A stretch of DNA of 11,881 bases from JBCBEX01 sp039027055 (GTDB lineage Bacteria; Bacteroidota; Rhodothermia; Rhodothermales; Rubricoccaceae). The DNA is taken from contig JBCCLD010000114.1 of NCBI GenBank assembly GCA_039027055.1, positions 1 to 11,881 on the forward strand, written 5' to 3'. Below the pieces are notes generated by a model. That model had not been told where the DNA came from. It searched no databases and saw nothing but the letters and a program-made list of their open reading frames with translations. Below are positions 1 through 6,416 of the stretch, one piece after another. The position numbers and the translations under genes are program-made. Within the stretch, counting starts at the first letter, position 1; each line of letters opens with the position of its first letter.

Positions 1-42
1 AAAAAATGGGGCCGCAGCTTCTCCCCCAAGAGCTGCGGCCCC
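1..42 (-). terminator. Strong intrinsic terminator reading leftwards
   Basis: A perfect 12-base inverted repeat (8-19 with 31-42, arm GGGGCCGCAGCT) encloses an 11-base loop. On the minus strand the hairpin is followed directly by A and then a run of six T (complement of positions 1-7), the classic Rho-independent layout. There is no T-run on the plus-strand side, so it does not obviously serve a plus-strand gene ending left of the window. No convincing minus-strand gene lies immediately upstream of it (43-357), so its transcript is unidentified. Confidence 0.72.
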
Positions 43-244
43 AGGCACACCGGCAAAGCTGCCGGTGAACGCTAGAAGACCAGTCGCATCAGGTGCGACG
101 GGATAAAACATAGGAGGGGATCCTTAGGAATTCAAGGCATTGGGCGAGATCGTTTTACTCCTTTAATGCAAGGACGAGGTGTGATCTAAATAAAAAGCGC
201 TTCCTTCTTCGATCTGCCTACTCAAAAACCTTGACACGAGCACG

Positions 245-276
245 TTTCTTCACACGTCCTTGAAGTGGTAGGGTTG
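245..276 (+). promoter_or_regulatory. Possible Bacteroidetes-type promoter for the Rad52-like gene
   Basis: TAGGGTTG at 269-276 matches the Bacteroidetes -7 element TAnnTTTG with one mismatch. TTTC at 245-248, 20 bases upstream, is one mismatch from the -33 element TTTG. A transcript from here would begin at about 281-284, exactly at the first of two tandem hairpins. Two one-mismatch elements can arise by chance, so this is suggestive only. Confidence 0.25.
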
Positions 277-283
277 GTTGTGT

Positions 284-321
284 GGTGACAGAAAGATGTC
301 ACCCATCAGGGCGATCCTGAT
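284..321 (+). promoter_or_regulatory. Two abutting stem-loops in the leader of the Rad52-like gene
   Basis: The first is a perfect 7-base inverted repeat, GGTGACA (284-290) with TGTCACC (297-303), around a 6-base loop. One base later comes a perfect 6-base inverted repeat, ATCAGG (305-310) with CCTGAT (316-321), around the loop GCGAT. They lie 36 bases ahead of the ATG at 358. As DNA they could be operators; as RNA they would form two adjacent hairpins in the 5' leader. I do not recognise a known riboswitch class. Confidence 0.45.
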
Positions 322-357
322 AGGGTAGTCCGTCCATCGACCTGCTTTGCCAAATCC

Positions 358-990
358 ATGGCTGTTTCCTCTGACGACCTCCGCCGCCTGAGCGCCCCCT
401 TCCCCAACGCTGATGTCGAGTGGAAGCCGGGGGCAACCACCCGCGACCGCAAGAAGGGGCTGGCGATGGCCTACCTCACGAGCCGGGCGATCCAGGACCG
501 CCTCGACGCGGTATGCGGTCCTGGCAACTGGCGCAACGCGTTCGCCCCCGGTCCCGAGGGCGGCGTGCTGTGCGGGCTTTCGATTCTGGTGCAGCGCGGC
601 GGCTTGGGAGGCGACAGCGCGGGGCCGGATGGCGCACCGTCCCCCGAGTGGGTGACCAAGTGGGACGGGGCCGAAAACACCGAGTTCGAATCGGTGAAGG
701 GCGGCCTGTCCGGGGCACTCAAGCGCGCAGCGGTGCAGTGGGGCATCGGCCGATACCTCTACTCGATGCCCGCGCAGTGGGTGCCGCTCGACGAGCGGGG
801 CCGCTTCGCAGAGCCGCCTCGCGTCCCGTCGAAGTACCTGCCTGCGTCGCTGCGCAACGGTGCCGCGCGCTCGCACGACGAGCGGCGTCCTGGCGCTGCG
901 TCGAGCGACGAGGCTCCGTCTTCGGCACCGCGCTCCCGCTCCTCGAACACGCGCGTCATCCGCAAGGCAAACGGTCAGCGTCCGAGGTAG
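358..990 (+). CDS. Rad52/Rad22-family single-strand annealing protein
   Basis: This 210-residue protein matches the Rad52/Rad22 family (DdrA-like and phage annealing proteins), which coat single-stranded DNA and anneal complementary strands during break repair or recombination. Family landmarks in order are an N-terminal LxxPFP (11-16) and VEWKP (20-24), a Tyr at 39, RLDAVCGPGNW (48-58), a beta-strand block near 70-77, WVTKWDGAENTE (98-109), and the hallmark K-x3-SGALKRAAVQWGIGRYLY block (114-135). An insert rich in Gly, Pro and Asp at about 81-96 lengthens one hairpin. Residues 163-210 are Ser/Arg-rich and probably disordered, as is usual for the tail. The ATG at 358 fits the family start; no Shine-Dalgarno site is visible. 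No recombinase, nuclease or phage genes adjoin it, so it looks like a stand-alone repair gene, perhaps of old phage origin. The family call is firm; the in vivo role is inferred. Confidence 0.85.
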   Translation: MAVSSDDLRRLSAPFPNADVEWKPGATTRDRKKGLAMAYLTSRAIQDRLDAVCGPGNWRNAFAPGPEGGVLCGLSILVQRGGLGGDSAGPDGAPSPEWVTKWDGAENTEFESVKGGLSGALKRAAVQWGIGRYLYSMPAQWVPLDERGRFAEPPRVPSKYLPASLRNGAARSHDERRPGAASSDEAPSSAPRSRSSNTRVIRKANGQRPR

Positions 991-1022
991 ACGTTGATGT
1001 CTGTGGTAGGACGACCGTCTAC
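987..1022 (+). other. Inverted repeat overlapping the stop codon of the Rad52-like gene
   Basis: GTAGACG (987-993, containing the TAG stop) and CGTCTAC (1016-1022) form a perfect 7-base inverted repeat with a 22-base spacer. A small 5-base hairpin, ACCCG/CGGGT, follows at 1036-1049. No T-run follows either one, so a role in transcription termination is possible but unproven. Confidence 0.25.
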
Positions 1023-1088
1023 GGTAGGCCATCGCACCCGGATGCGGGTTTGGAACGATTGGTGCTCCATGCAGGGCCGGAACGCCTG

Positions 1089-1134
1089 ACCGCAGGTGCG
1101 GTTTGACTCGTTCCGCGGTGCACGCCTACCTTGG
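1089..1134 (+). promoter_or_regulatory. Possible promoter with adjoining palindrome, ahead of the LamG gene
   Basis: TTTG (1102-1105) and TACCTTGG (1127-1134) are separated by 21 bases. This fits the Bacteroidetes TTTG / TAnnTTTG promoter with one mismatch. A 14-base palindrome, ACCGCA-GG-TGCGGT (1089-1102), directly abuts the -33 element, where an operator could sit. If the promoter is real, transcription starts near 1140, which favours the TTG start at 1172 over the one at 1103. Confidence 0.35.
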
Positions 1135-1171
1135 TGGCCCCCGCCGACCCGACAGACCCACCACTGCGCTC

Positions 1172-2869
1172 TTGCGCCGACAGCTACTCCCTACGAGGTT
1201 CGGACTGCGCCCCTGCGCCACGCGGCTCTGCGTGGCGCTCCTGGCGCTGCTGTGCGTGCTGCCGACGGCGCGGGCACAGTGGGTGTCCGTAGCCCCGGCT
1301 GAGCGGCTGAGCGCCGAGCAGCCCGCCACCGCCTTCTTCGACTGGACCGGCGCTGAATCCTTCGCAGGGGTGCGCACCGAGATGCCTGTCGGCTGGCAAC
1401 TCCGCGATGCCTGGGCTACCGGACGCGACGGAATCCGCATCCCGCTCGCGCTCGCCACCGATGCGCGGAGCCGTGTCCTGGCCACAGCGCCACGTCCGCT
1501 CCGAGGGCCGCTCCGGATCGCGCTGCGCTTTGAGGTGGGGCCGACGCGGGGCCCCGAACGCGTGCCAACCGTCCCGCTCGTGCAGGAGGGCGAGCGCGCC
1601 CGGGCCCTGGAGACGCAGCAGCGAGTCTGGCAGCCGTACGTGATTGAGACGAGCCGGCGTAACCTGGCATTGCGGCCCGCCCGCGAGCCCACCCCGCTCT
1701 CGCTCCGCCGCGACGCCCTCCCGGCGCTCGACATCGGCACGCCGTTCACGCTCGAGCTCTGGATGCTGACCATCGGCCTCGACGTGGTGGTCCTCTCTAC
1801 CTGGAACGGGATCGACGGGGCTCCCTACCCCCTTGAACTCACCGTGGCCGACGACGGCCACCTCCTCTTCTACTGTGGCGCGCGCGACCGCCACCACGGC
1901 ATGCGAACGCCCACGCCGGTCGCCGACGGCCAGTGGCACCACGTCGCCGTCGTGCACGACCCGCAGGGCGGCTGGTCGCGGCTCTATCTCAACGGGGCCC
2001 CAGCCGACTCGATCCGCGCCACTGCCCGGACTGACAACGACCGCCCGCTCACGCTCGGGCAGCGCTTCCTCGACCGAGACGCCGAGGCCGAGGTAGCTGG
2101 CTACTCCGGGCTGATGGACGAGGTGCGGGTGTGGCCACGGGCACGCACGGAGGTGCAGCTGCGCCGTACGCTGCGTCGGCAGCTCACCGAGGTTCCACGC
2201 GGCGTCCTCCGGCTCGGCTTCGACGAGGCGCCGCCGAGCCGCCTCCTTGCCCGCGACGTGGGAGCATGGCCCGCCGAGCGGGGCGATCTCACCTTCTCGT
2301 TCCCCATCGAGCAGCTTGATGCGCAGGCGCAGGACGGCTTCGTCAACCTGTCGTGGGAGACGCAGGACCGCGAGAACGAGGCGTTCGTGGTGGAGCGCTC
2401 GCTCGACGGCGAGACGTTCACGCCGGTGGCACGCCTCGGGCTCAACGACCGCATCGCCGAGGCCGCCAACGGCGCGATGCGCTTCGGCTACACCGACCTT
2501 CCGCCTGCCGGCCAGGTCCTCTTCTACCGCGTTCGGCAGGTCTTCGGCGAGGGCCCCGACCGCATCTCCGGAGCCGTCAAGATCGGCCTCGGCACACCCG
2601 ACAGTGAACTGCCGCTCACGCTCGTCAACTCGCCGAACCCGTTCCCGGACCGGACGCTCATCCGCTTCGAGGTCCCTGCAGCGCAACGCGCCGAGCTGTC
2701 GGTGTGGGACGTCTCAGGTCACCAGGTGGCGGTGCTGATTGACCGCGAGGTGGGGGCGGGGGTGCACGAGATCCCGTTCGACGCGCGCGACTTGCCGAGC
2801 GGGGTCTACTTCGTGCGGCTCTCGACGCCGCAGACGAGCATCACGCACAAGATGACGCTCGCGCGGTAG
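1172..2869 (+). CDS. T9SS-exported protein with LamG and FnIII-like domains
   Basis: Numbered from the TTG at 1172, this is a 565-residue secreted protein. A signal peptide occupies 1-35 (Arg-rich n-region, a long run of Leu, Val and Ala, cleavage after ARA). Residues 36-180 are an unassigned beta-rich region. A LamG/concanavalin A-like domain (about 185-329) shows TPFTLELW, DGQWHHVAVVHD, RLYLNG and SGLMDEVRVW. A fibronectin III-like segment (about 376-472) carries VNLSWET, FVVERSLDGETF and FYRVRQV. The last ~85 residues are a type A T9SS sorting domain: SPNPFPDRTLIRFEVP, LSVWDVSGHQV, and a tail with LPSGVYFVRL and a final KMTLAR. Such proteins cross the outer membrane through T9SS and are released or anchored at the surface. 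LamG domains often bind glycans or protein, but the ligand is unknown. The open frame extends to a TTG at 1103; 1172 was chosen because it leaves a normal-length signal peptide and lies downstream of a possible promoter. Confidence 0.85.
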   Translation: MRRQLLPTRFGLRPCATRLCVALLALLCVLPTARAQWVSVAPAERLSAEQPATAFFDWTGAESFAGVRTEMPVGWQLRDAWATGRDGIRIPLALATDARSRVLATAPRPLRGPLRIALRFEVGPTRGPERVPTVPLVQEGERARALETQQRVWQPYVIETSRRNLALRPAREPTPLSLRRDALPALDIGTPFTLELWMLTIGLDVVVLSTWNGIDGAPYPLELTVADDGHLLFYCGARDRHHGMRTPTPVADGQWHHVAVVHDPQGGWSRLYLNGAPADSIRATARTDNDRPLTLGQRFLDRDAEAEVAGYSGLMDEVRVWPRARTEVQLRRTLRRQLTEVPRGVLRLGFDEAPPSRLLARDVGAWPAERGDLTFSFPIEQLDAQAQDGFVNLSWETQDRENEAFVVERSLDGETFTPVARLGLNDRIAEAANGAMRFGYTDLPPAGQVLFYRVRQVFGEGPDRISGAVKIGLGTPDSELPLTLVNSPNPFPDRTLIRFEVPAAQRAELSVWDVSGHQVAVLIDREVGAGVHEIPFDARDLPSGVYFVRLSTPQTSITHKMTLAR

Positions 2870-3006
2870 GGCGGCGAAGACCCGCGCCGAACGCAAGAGT
2901 TCGAGGCTGTGCAGGGAATACGTGATCCACGAAACGCCCGGCTTGCGCGGATACGGGCAGCGGCCCTAGGATGCCGCAGCTGTTTCGCTCCTGCCCCCCC
3001 ACCCCG

Positions 3007-4275
3007 ATGCCTCGCCGTTTCCCGCTCTTTGCTCTGCTGCTCACTGTTGCCGCGTTCAGCGTTCCCCCCGTCGTGGCGCAGGACCTGGACGCGGCGCTTG
3101 CCCGGCTTCGGCTGCTCGCGCCGCCCCTCGACGGGATGATGGCGTCCGTAGACGGCTGCTCGGCGGCCACGGGCGACGGCGTGTGGAGCGCGCTCGCCCT
3201 CATCAAAGCCGAGGAGCAGCGGCAGCGGGCGCTCTCCGGACGAGCACGGGCCAGCTTCGCCAGCGACGCCACCGACGACCGCTCGCTCTACCGGCTGGCC
3301 GTCGGCGTGGGCCTCGATCGCGGCGAGTATCCTGGCGAGATCAACTTCAGCGCCGCCACCGACGTCACCCTACAAGACGGCGCCGTGCAGGAGAACGTGT
3401 CCTCGCTCACGCTCTCCTACGATCACCATCTCTCACCCAACTTCGAGACCTACGCGTTTGTCAAGCGCGACACGGACAACTTCCTTGGCATCGACCAGCG
3501 CTACGAGATCGGCGGCGGCCTGATCGGGCAGACCTACACGTGGGACACCCGCACGCGGACGAGTCTGCGCAACCGCCTCGACAATCTACCGGCCTACGTT
3601 ACCGCTGAGGGCGACAGCGCTCGCGTTGCCGCCGCCGATGCGCTCGCCGAGACGGACTGGTTCCGCTGCCTCGCCGCCGCCCACGCCGACTCGACGACGC
3701 AGGGCGCGCTTCTGGCGGGAGTCCTCGCCGACCTCGACGCGCTCCGGCCCTACGCGACGTTCGCCGAGCGCGCCATCCGTAAGCGCCACACGATCCTGCG
3801 GCTGGGCCTGCTCGTCGGGCCGTTCTTTGAGTTCGAGCAATCCACCGTCACGGCTGGCCGCGTGGTGGGCACTGACACCACGAGTGTCGATGTCGAACTG
3901 GGTGGCAACACGTTTGCGCGCTTCGAGGTGCGGCCCACGCTCACGCTACGCGATGCCTTCGAGCGCGTCCGTTTTGACCTCCGGCCGTACTTCAAATTCC
4001 CGCTCTACGACTTCGAGGGGTGCGGCTCTGGCAGCGGGCGCTGCAACTATCGCATCGATGCGACGGCGCGGCTCACCTTCCGGCTGGCCGACATCGGATC
4101 GAGCGGCTCGGTGAGCATCGCACCCGTCTACACGGTCGTCTACGACAACGACCCGCCACGCCTCCCGCAGAGCGTGATCGACGCCGCCGCAGCCGAGGGG
4201 GCCCGGTTCGCCAACACGGCAATGCCGACGACGCACCACATCTTCCGCTTCGCGCTCGTGGTCGGGTTCGATTGA
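3007..4275 (+). CDS. Probable outer-membrane beta-barrel protein, DUF481-like
   Basis: Taking the ATG at 3007 gives 422 residues with a clean signal peptide (PRRF, a Leu/Ala/Val-rich core, cleavage after VVA at 24, mature QD). The ATG at 2971 would add 12 residues, including three Pro, and is less likely. The mature protein alternates hydrophobic and polar residues in the manner of barrel strands. It resembles DUF481 (YdiY-type) proteins around SLTLSYDHHLSPNFETYAFV, then RDTDNFLGIDQRYEIGGGLI, and again at RHTILRLGLLVGPFFEFEQ; the C-terminus FRFALVVGFD resembles a last strand. About 60 helical, Ala- and Asp-rich residues interrupt the barrel between the two halves. The mature protein has four Cys, two of them within a GCGSGSGRC motif. 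It lies 154 bases upstream of mlaE and could share its promoter, but nothing shows a functional link. The envelope location is likely; the family call is moderate. Confidence 0.6.
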   Translation: MPRRFPLFALLLTVAAFSVPPVVAQDLDAALARLRLLAPPLDGMMASVDGCSAATGDGVWSALALIKAEEQRQRALSGRARASFASDATDDRSLYRLAVGVGLDRGEYPGEINFSAATDVTLQDGAVQENVSSLTLSYDHHLSPNFETYAFVKRDTDNFLGIDQRYEIGGGLIGQTYTWDTRTRTSLRNRLDNLPAYVTAEGDSARVAAADALAETDWFRCLAAAHADSTTQGALLAGVLADLDALRPYATFAERAIRKRHTILRLGLLVGPFFEFEQSTVTAGRVVGTDTTSVDVELGGNTFARFEVRPTLTLRDAFERVRFDLRPYFKFPLYDFEGCGSGSGRCNYRIDATARLTFRLADIGSSGSVSIAPVYTVVYDNDPPRLPQSVIDAAAAEGARFANTAMPTTHHIFRFALVVGFD

Positions 4276-4354
4276 GCGCGGTCGGCCATCAGGTTCGTAC
4301 GCAGATTCAAAGTCGGGTAGCTGCAGGTTAGTCGCCGCCTGCCGTTCGTCGCAT

Positions 4355-4369
4355 GGTTCAGCGTGAACC
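4355..4369. promoter_or_regulatory. Palindrome upstream of mlaE
   Basis: GGTTCA (4355-4360) and TGAACC (4364-4369) form a perfect 6-base inverted repeat with a 3-base centre, 60 bases before the mlaE ATG. It is the right size for a dimeric regulator site. It could also be a short hairpin in the leader. The rest of the 154-base gap (4276-4429) shows no strong promoter or gene. Confidence 0.3.
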
Positions 4370-4429
4370 TCTGGGAGGTCGTATCGTAGACGGGACGCCC
4401 CCTCTGCCCTGCCTGCTCTCGCCGCCCTG

Positions 4430-5365
4430 ATGGCCGACTACGACGACGTCTCGACTGAGGACCCCGCCGCGCCGCCTGAGGCCTCGCTGTCGCAGCGGCT
4501 GCGTAGCGCCCGGCGTGCGCGCGCGCACGAGAAAATCCTGCAGGAGAAGAGCCTCGCCGAGCGCGCGACCGAGCGCATGCAGGCGTCGCAGGCCAACGCC
4601 TACGGCTTCCTCGACCAGGCGGGCGACTTCTTCGCCTTCGGCTGGCACTTCTTCGCCCGCTTCTGGCGGCGGCCCTTCGAGTGGAAGGAGTTGCTCAAGC
4701 AGATGGACGAGGTCGGCGCGAAGAGCTTCCTGCTCACCGGCACCACGGGCTTCGCCATCGGCATCGTGCTCTCGATGCAGAGCCGTGGCACGATGGCTCG
4801 CTTCGGCGCGGAGATGTTTCTGCCGAGCATGCTCGCGCTCTCGGTCGTCAAGGAGATCGGCCCCGTGCTCACCTCGCTCGTGCTTGCCGGACGGCTTGGC
4901 GCGGGCATCGGAGCCGAGATCGGCTCGATGAAGGTGAGCGAGCAGATCGACGCGCTGGAGGTGGCCGCGCTCAAGCCCTACCACTACCTCGTGGTCACGC
5001 GCGTGCTCGCCTGCGTGATCATGTTCCCCGTCATGACCGCGATGACGGACTTCCTCGCGCTCGTCGGCGGGTTCATCGAGAACAGCTTCGCCACCGGCAT
5101 GGACTACCGCATCTTTATCGACGAGGCGTTCTCCAGCCTCCGCTTCGTGGACATCGTCGTGGACACGATGAAGACGAGCGTGTTCGGCTTCCTCGTCGGC
5201 ATCACGTCGTGCTTCCTCGGCTACACGGTGCGCGGCGGCACCCGCGAGGTCGGCCAGGCCGCCATGCGCGCCGTCGTCGTCTCGTCGCTCCTCATCATTC
5301 TCGCCGACGTCGTCATCGTCCGCCTCTCCCTGATGATCTTCGGCGACGTCAGCGAAGCGGTCTAG
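4430..5365 (+). CDS. mlaE: MlaE-family lipid ABC transporter permease
   Basis: This 311-residue permease of the MlaE family (PF02405) forms the inner-membrane core through which lipids are handed to or taken from an MCE subunit. The family signature is intact at about 142-178: EIGPVLTSLVLAGRLG, GAEIGSMKVSEQIDALEV. Hydrophobic membrane segments lie at about 99-116, 131-160, 187-217, 251-265 and 280-304. Canonical MlaE is about 260 residues. The extra length here is an N-terminal extension of about 60 residues, first acidic and Pro-rich, then strongly charged and helical (24-54), which should face the cytoplasm. The ATG at 4430 is the only Met that keeps this extension; a shorter start is possible but has no better support. 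It is followed by mlaF and mlaD in the same direction. No STAS protein (MlaB) is present nearby. Confidence 0.93.
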   Translation: MADYDDVSTEDPAAPPEASLSQRLRSARRARAHEKILQEKSLAERATERMQASQANAYGFLDQAGDFFAFGWHFFARFWRRPFEWKELLKQMDEVGAKSFLLTGTTGFAIGIVLSMQSRGTMARFGAEMFLPSMLALSVVKEIGPVLTSLVLAGRLGAGIGAEIGSMKVSEQIDALEVAALKPYHYLVVTRVLACVIMFPVMTAMTDFLALVGGFIENSFATGMDYRIFIDEAFSSLRFVDIVVDTMKTSVFGFLVGITSCFLGYTVRGGTREVGQAAMRAVVVSSLLIILADVVIVRLSLMIFGDVSEAV

Positions 5366-5366
5366 C

Positions 5367-5500
5367 GAAGTATGAGTTAGAAATAGGAAGTTCGGAGTTG
5401 AAGCTAGCGCGTAACGCCTCGTTCATCTCGGACTTGCACGCTAGCCGCCACGTCAAGCTTCTCACCTCCACCTTCTCACCTCCACCTTCTCACTTCAACC
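5367..5500. repeat. Heptad-periodic inverted element in the mlaE-mlaF gap
   Basis: The gap is almost entirely repetitive. A purine-rich arm (5367-5403) made of degenerate 7-base units of GAAGT/GAGTT type starts one base after the mlaE stop. A perfect inverted repeat GCTAGCG/CGCTAGC (5403-5409/5439-5445) sits inside it. Then a pyrimidine-rich arm (5459-5500) holds three 14-base copies of TTCTCACCTCCACC, the third ending CACTTCAACC; each copy is itself two 7-base units. This arm ends on the base before the mlaF GTG. The arms are partly complementary (e.g. AGTTGAAG with ACTTCAAC and CTTC), so a long imperfect stem is possible. Confidence 0.75.
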
Positions 5501-6298
5501 GTGCGTGCTCGGGTCAAAGACAGGGACCAGGCTCCGGTGACGGGGGGCGCGCCGTCGCCGCCGGACCACGTCATCGTGGCGCTGCGCGGTGTGCACAAGG
5601 CGTTTGGGGCGAAGCAGGTGCTGCGCGGCGTGAGCGTGGAGCTGGAGCGCGGCACGTCGGGCGTGATCCTCGGCGGCTCGGGCACGGGCAAGAGCGTGCT
5701 CACGAAGCACATCGTCGGGCTGCTGCGGCCCGACGCAGGCGAGGTGTGGGTCAAGGGCGAGCGCGTGGACCTGCTCACCGGCGACGCGCTCGACCGCAGC
5801 CGCCTCGCCATCGGCTACCTCTTCCAGGGCGGCGCGCTCTTCGACTCGATGACGGTCTACGAGAACATGCGCTTCTTCCTCGACCGGCACACCAGGATGT
5901 CGAAGGGCGAGAAGAATGACCGCATCGACGAGTTGCTCACGGCGGTGAAGCTGCCCGAGAAGGGGCCGCAATACCCGGCGGAGCTATCGGGCGGGCAGAA
6001 GAAGCGCATCGGGCTGGCGCGCGCGCTCATCCTCAAGCCTGAGATCATCCTCTACGACGAGCCGACGACGGGCCTCGACCCGGTGAGCGTCCGCGTGGTG
6101 AGCGAGCTCATCGTCGAGCTACGCGACACGCTCGGCATCTCGTCGTTCGCGATCACGCACGACCTCCTGGCGGCGAGTATCATTACCGACCGCGCCCATT
6201 TCCTCTACGACGGCCGGATCGCCGAGAGCGGGAGCCTGGACCAGCTCAAGCACTCCGCCCACCCCGCCCTCCGCGAGTTCTTCGGCAACGAGTTCTGA
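5501..6298 (+). CDS. mlaF: MlaF-family lipid ABC transporter ATPase
   Basis: This 265-residue ATP-binding subunit powers the MlaE permease. All nucleotide-binding elements are present: Walker A GGSGTGKS (58-65), Q-loop Gln109 in the LFQGGALFDSMTVYENM region typical of MlaF proteins, signature LSGGQKKR (142-149), Walker B IILYDE (172-177) followed by the D-loop TTGLDP, and switch His200 (AITHD). The C-terminus HPALREFFGNEF is also MlaF-like. The GTG at 5501 is used because no ATG precedes the core. The first conserved strand begins near residue 25, so the first 20 or so residues are a weakly conserved leader and a later GTG (5537) cannot be excluded. The 135-base gap from mlaE is unusually long for such a gene pair and is filled by a heptad repeat element. 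Confidence 0.94.
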   Translation: MRARVKDRDQAPVTGGAPSPPDHVIVALRGVHKAFGAKQVLRGVSVELERGTSGVILGGSGTGKSVLTKHIVGLLRPDAGEVWVKGERVDLLTGDALDRSRLAIGYLFQGGALFDSMTVYENMRFFLDRHTRMSKGEKNDRIDELLTAVKLPEKGPQYPAELSGGQKKRIGLARALILKPEIILYDEPTTGLDPVSVRVVSELIVELRDTLGISSFAITHDLLAASIITDRAHFLYDGRIAESGSLDQLKHSAHPALREFFGNEF

Positions 6299-6416
6299 AG
6301 TAGGAGGTGAGAAGTTTGAAGTGGGAAGTACGGTGTCTCGCTGCACCCTACCCACCTCGAACTTCCAAACGGCCTCCCACTTCTAACTTCCTACTTCCAA
6401 CTTCTTCCTTCCCCTC
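6297..6416. repeat. Heptad-periodic inverted element in the mlaF-mlaD gap
   Basis: This has the same design as the element in the preceding gap but a different sequence. A purine-rich arm of 7-base units (6297-6330; GAAGTAG, GAGGTGA, GAAGTTT, GAAGTGG, GAAGTA) begins inside the mlaF stop codon. A central segment (6331-6350) is not periodic. A pyrimidine-rich arm follows (6351-6416), its clearest units reading CCACTTC, TAACTTC, CTACTTC, CAACTTC, TTCCTTC, and stops on the base before the mlaD ATG. The complement of the left arm, CCCACTTCAAACTTC, matches CCCACTTCTAACTTC in the right arm (14 of 15), and CTACTTC also recurs, so a long hairpin can form. Confidence 0.78.

Larger units (their letters stand above)
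43..357. other. Gene-free, AT-richer, stem-loop-rich region
   Basis: I see no credible protein gene here on either strand. The stretch is clearly richer in A and T than the rest of the window. It holds an 8-base perfect hairpin with a 4-base loop (48-55/60-67, arm CACCGGCA) and a 6-base hairpin (83-88/94-99, arm GTCGCA). Two further hairpins sit at 284-321 and are listed separately. With the terminator at 1-42, the minus strand of about 43-250 could encode a small structured RNA. It could instead be the remnant of an older gene. On the minus strand a short reading frame ending at 76-78 is closed by a stop codon about 20 codons upstream, so it does not amount to a gene. Confidence 0.4.

Noticed and set aside
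49..138. Minus-strand tail ending in HLMRLVF and a stop at 76-78, resembling the end of a secreted protein
   Set aside because: The frame is closed by another stop about 20 codons upstream, so at most it is a gene remnant, and the resemblance covers too few residues to support even that.
1..357. Retron- or insertion-sequence-like element in the AT-richer region
   Set aside because: There is no reverse transcriptase, transposase fragment, terminal inverted repeats or target duplication in view; only local hairpins are present.
250..1032. Long minus-strand open frame opposite the Rad52-like gene
   Set aside because: It has an Arg/Ala/Val-rich composition without domain features and is fully explained as an antisense shadow of a high-GC gene whose plus-strand product matches a known family.
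4276..4429. Possible tRNA suggested by GGTTC in the gap before mlaE
   Set aside because: The GGTTC belongs to a short perfect palindrome; no acceptor stem, anticodon arm or CCA end can be built around it.
5459..5500. CRISPR-like direct repeats
   Set aside because: The units are contiguous 7/14-base tandem copies without spacers and there are no cas genes.
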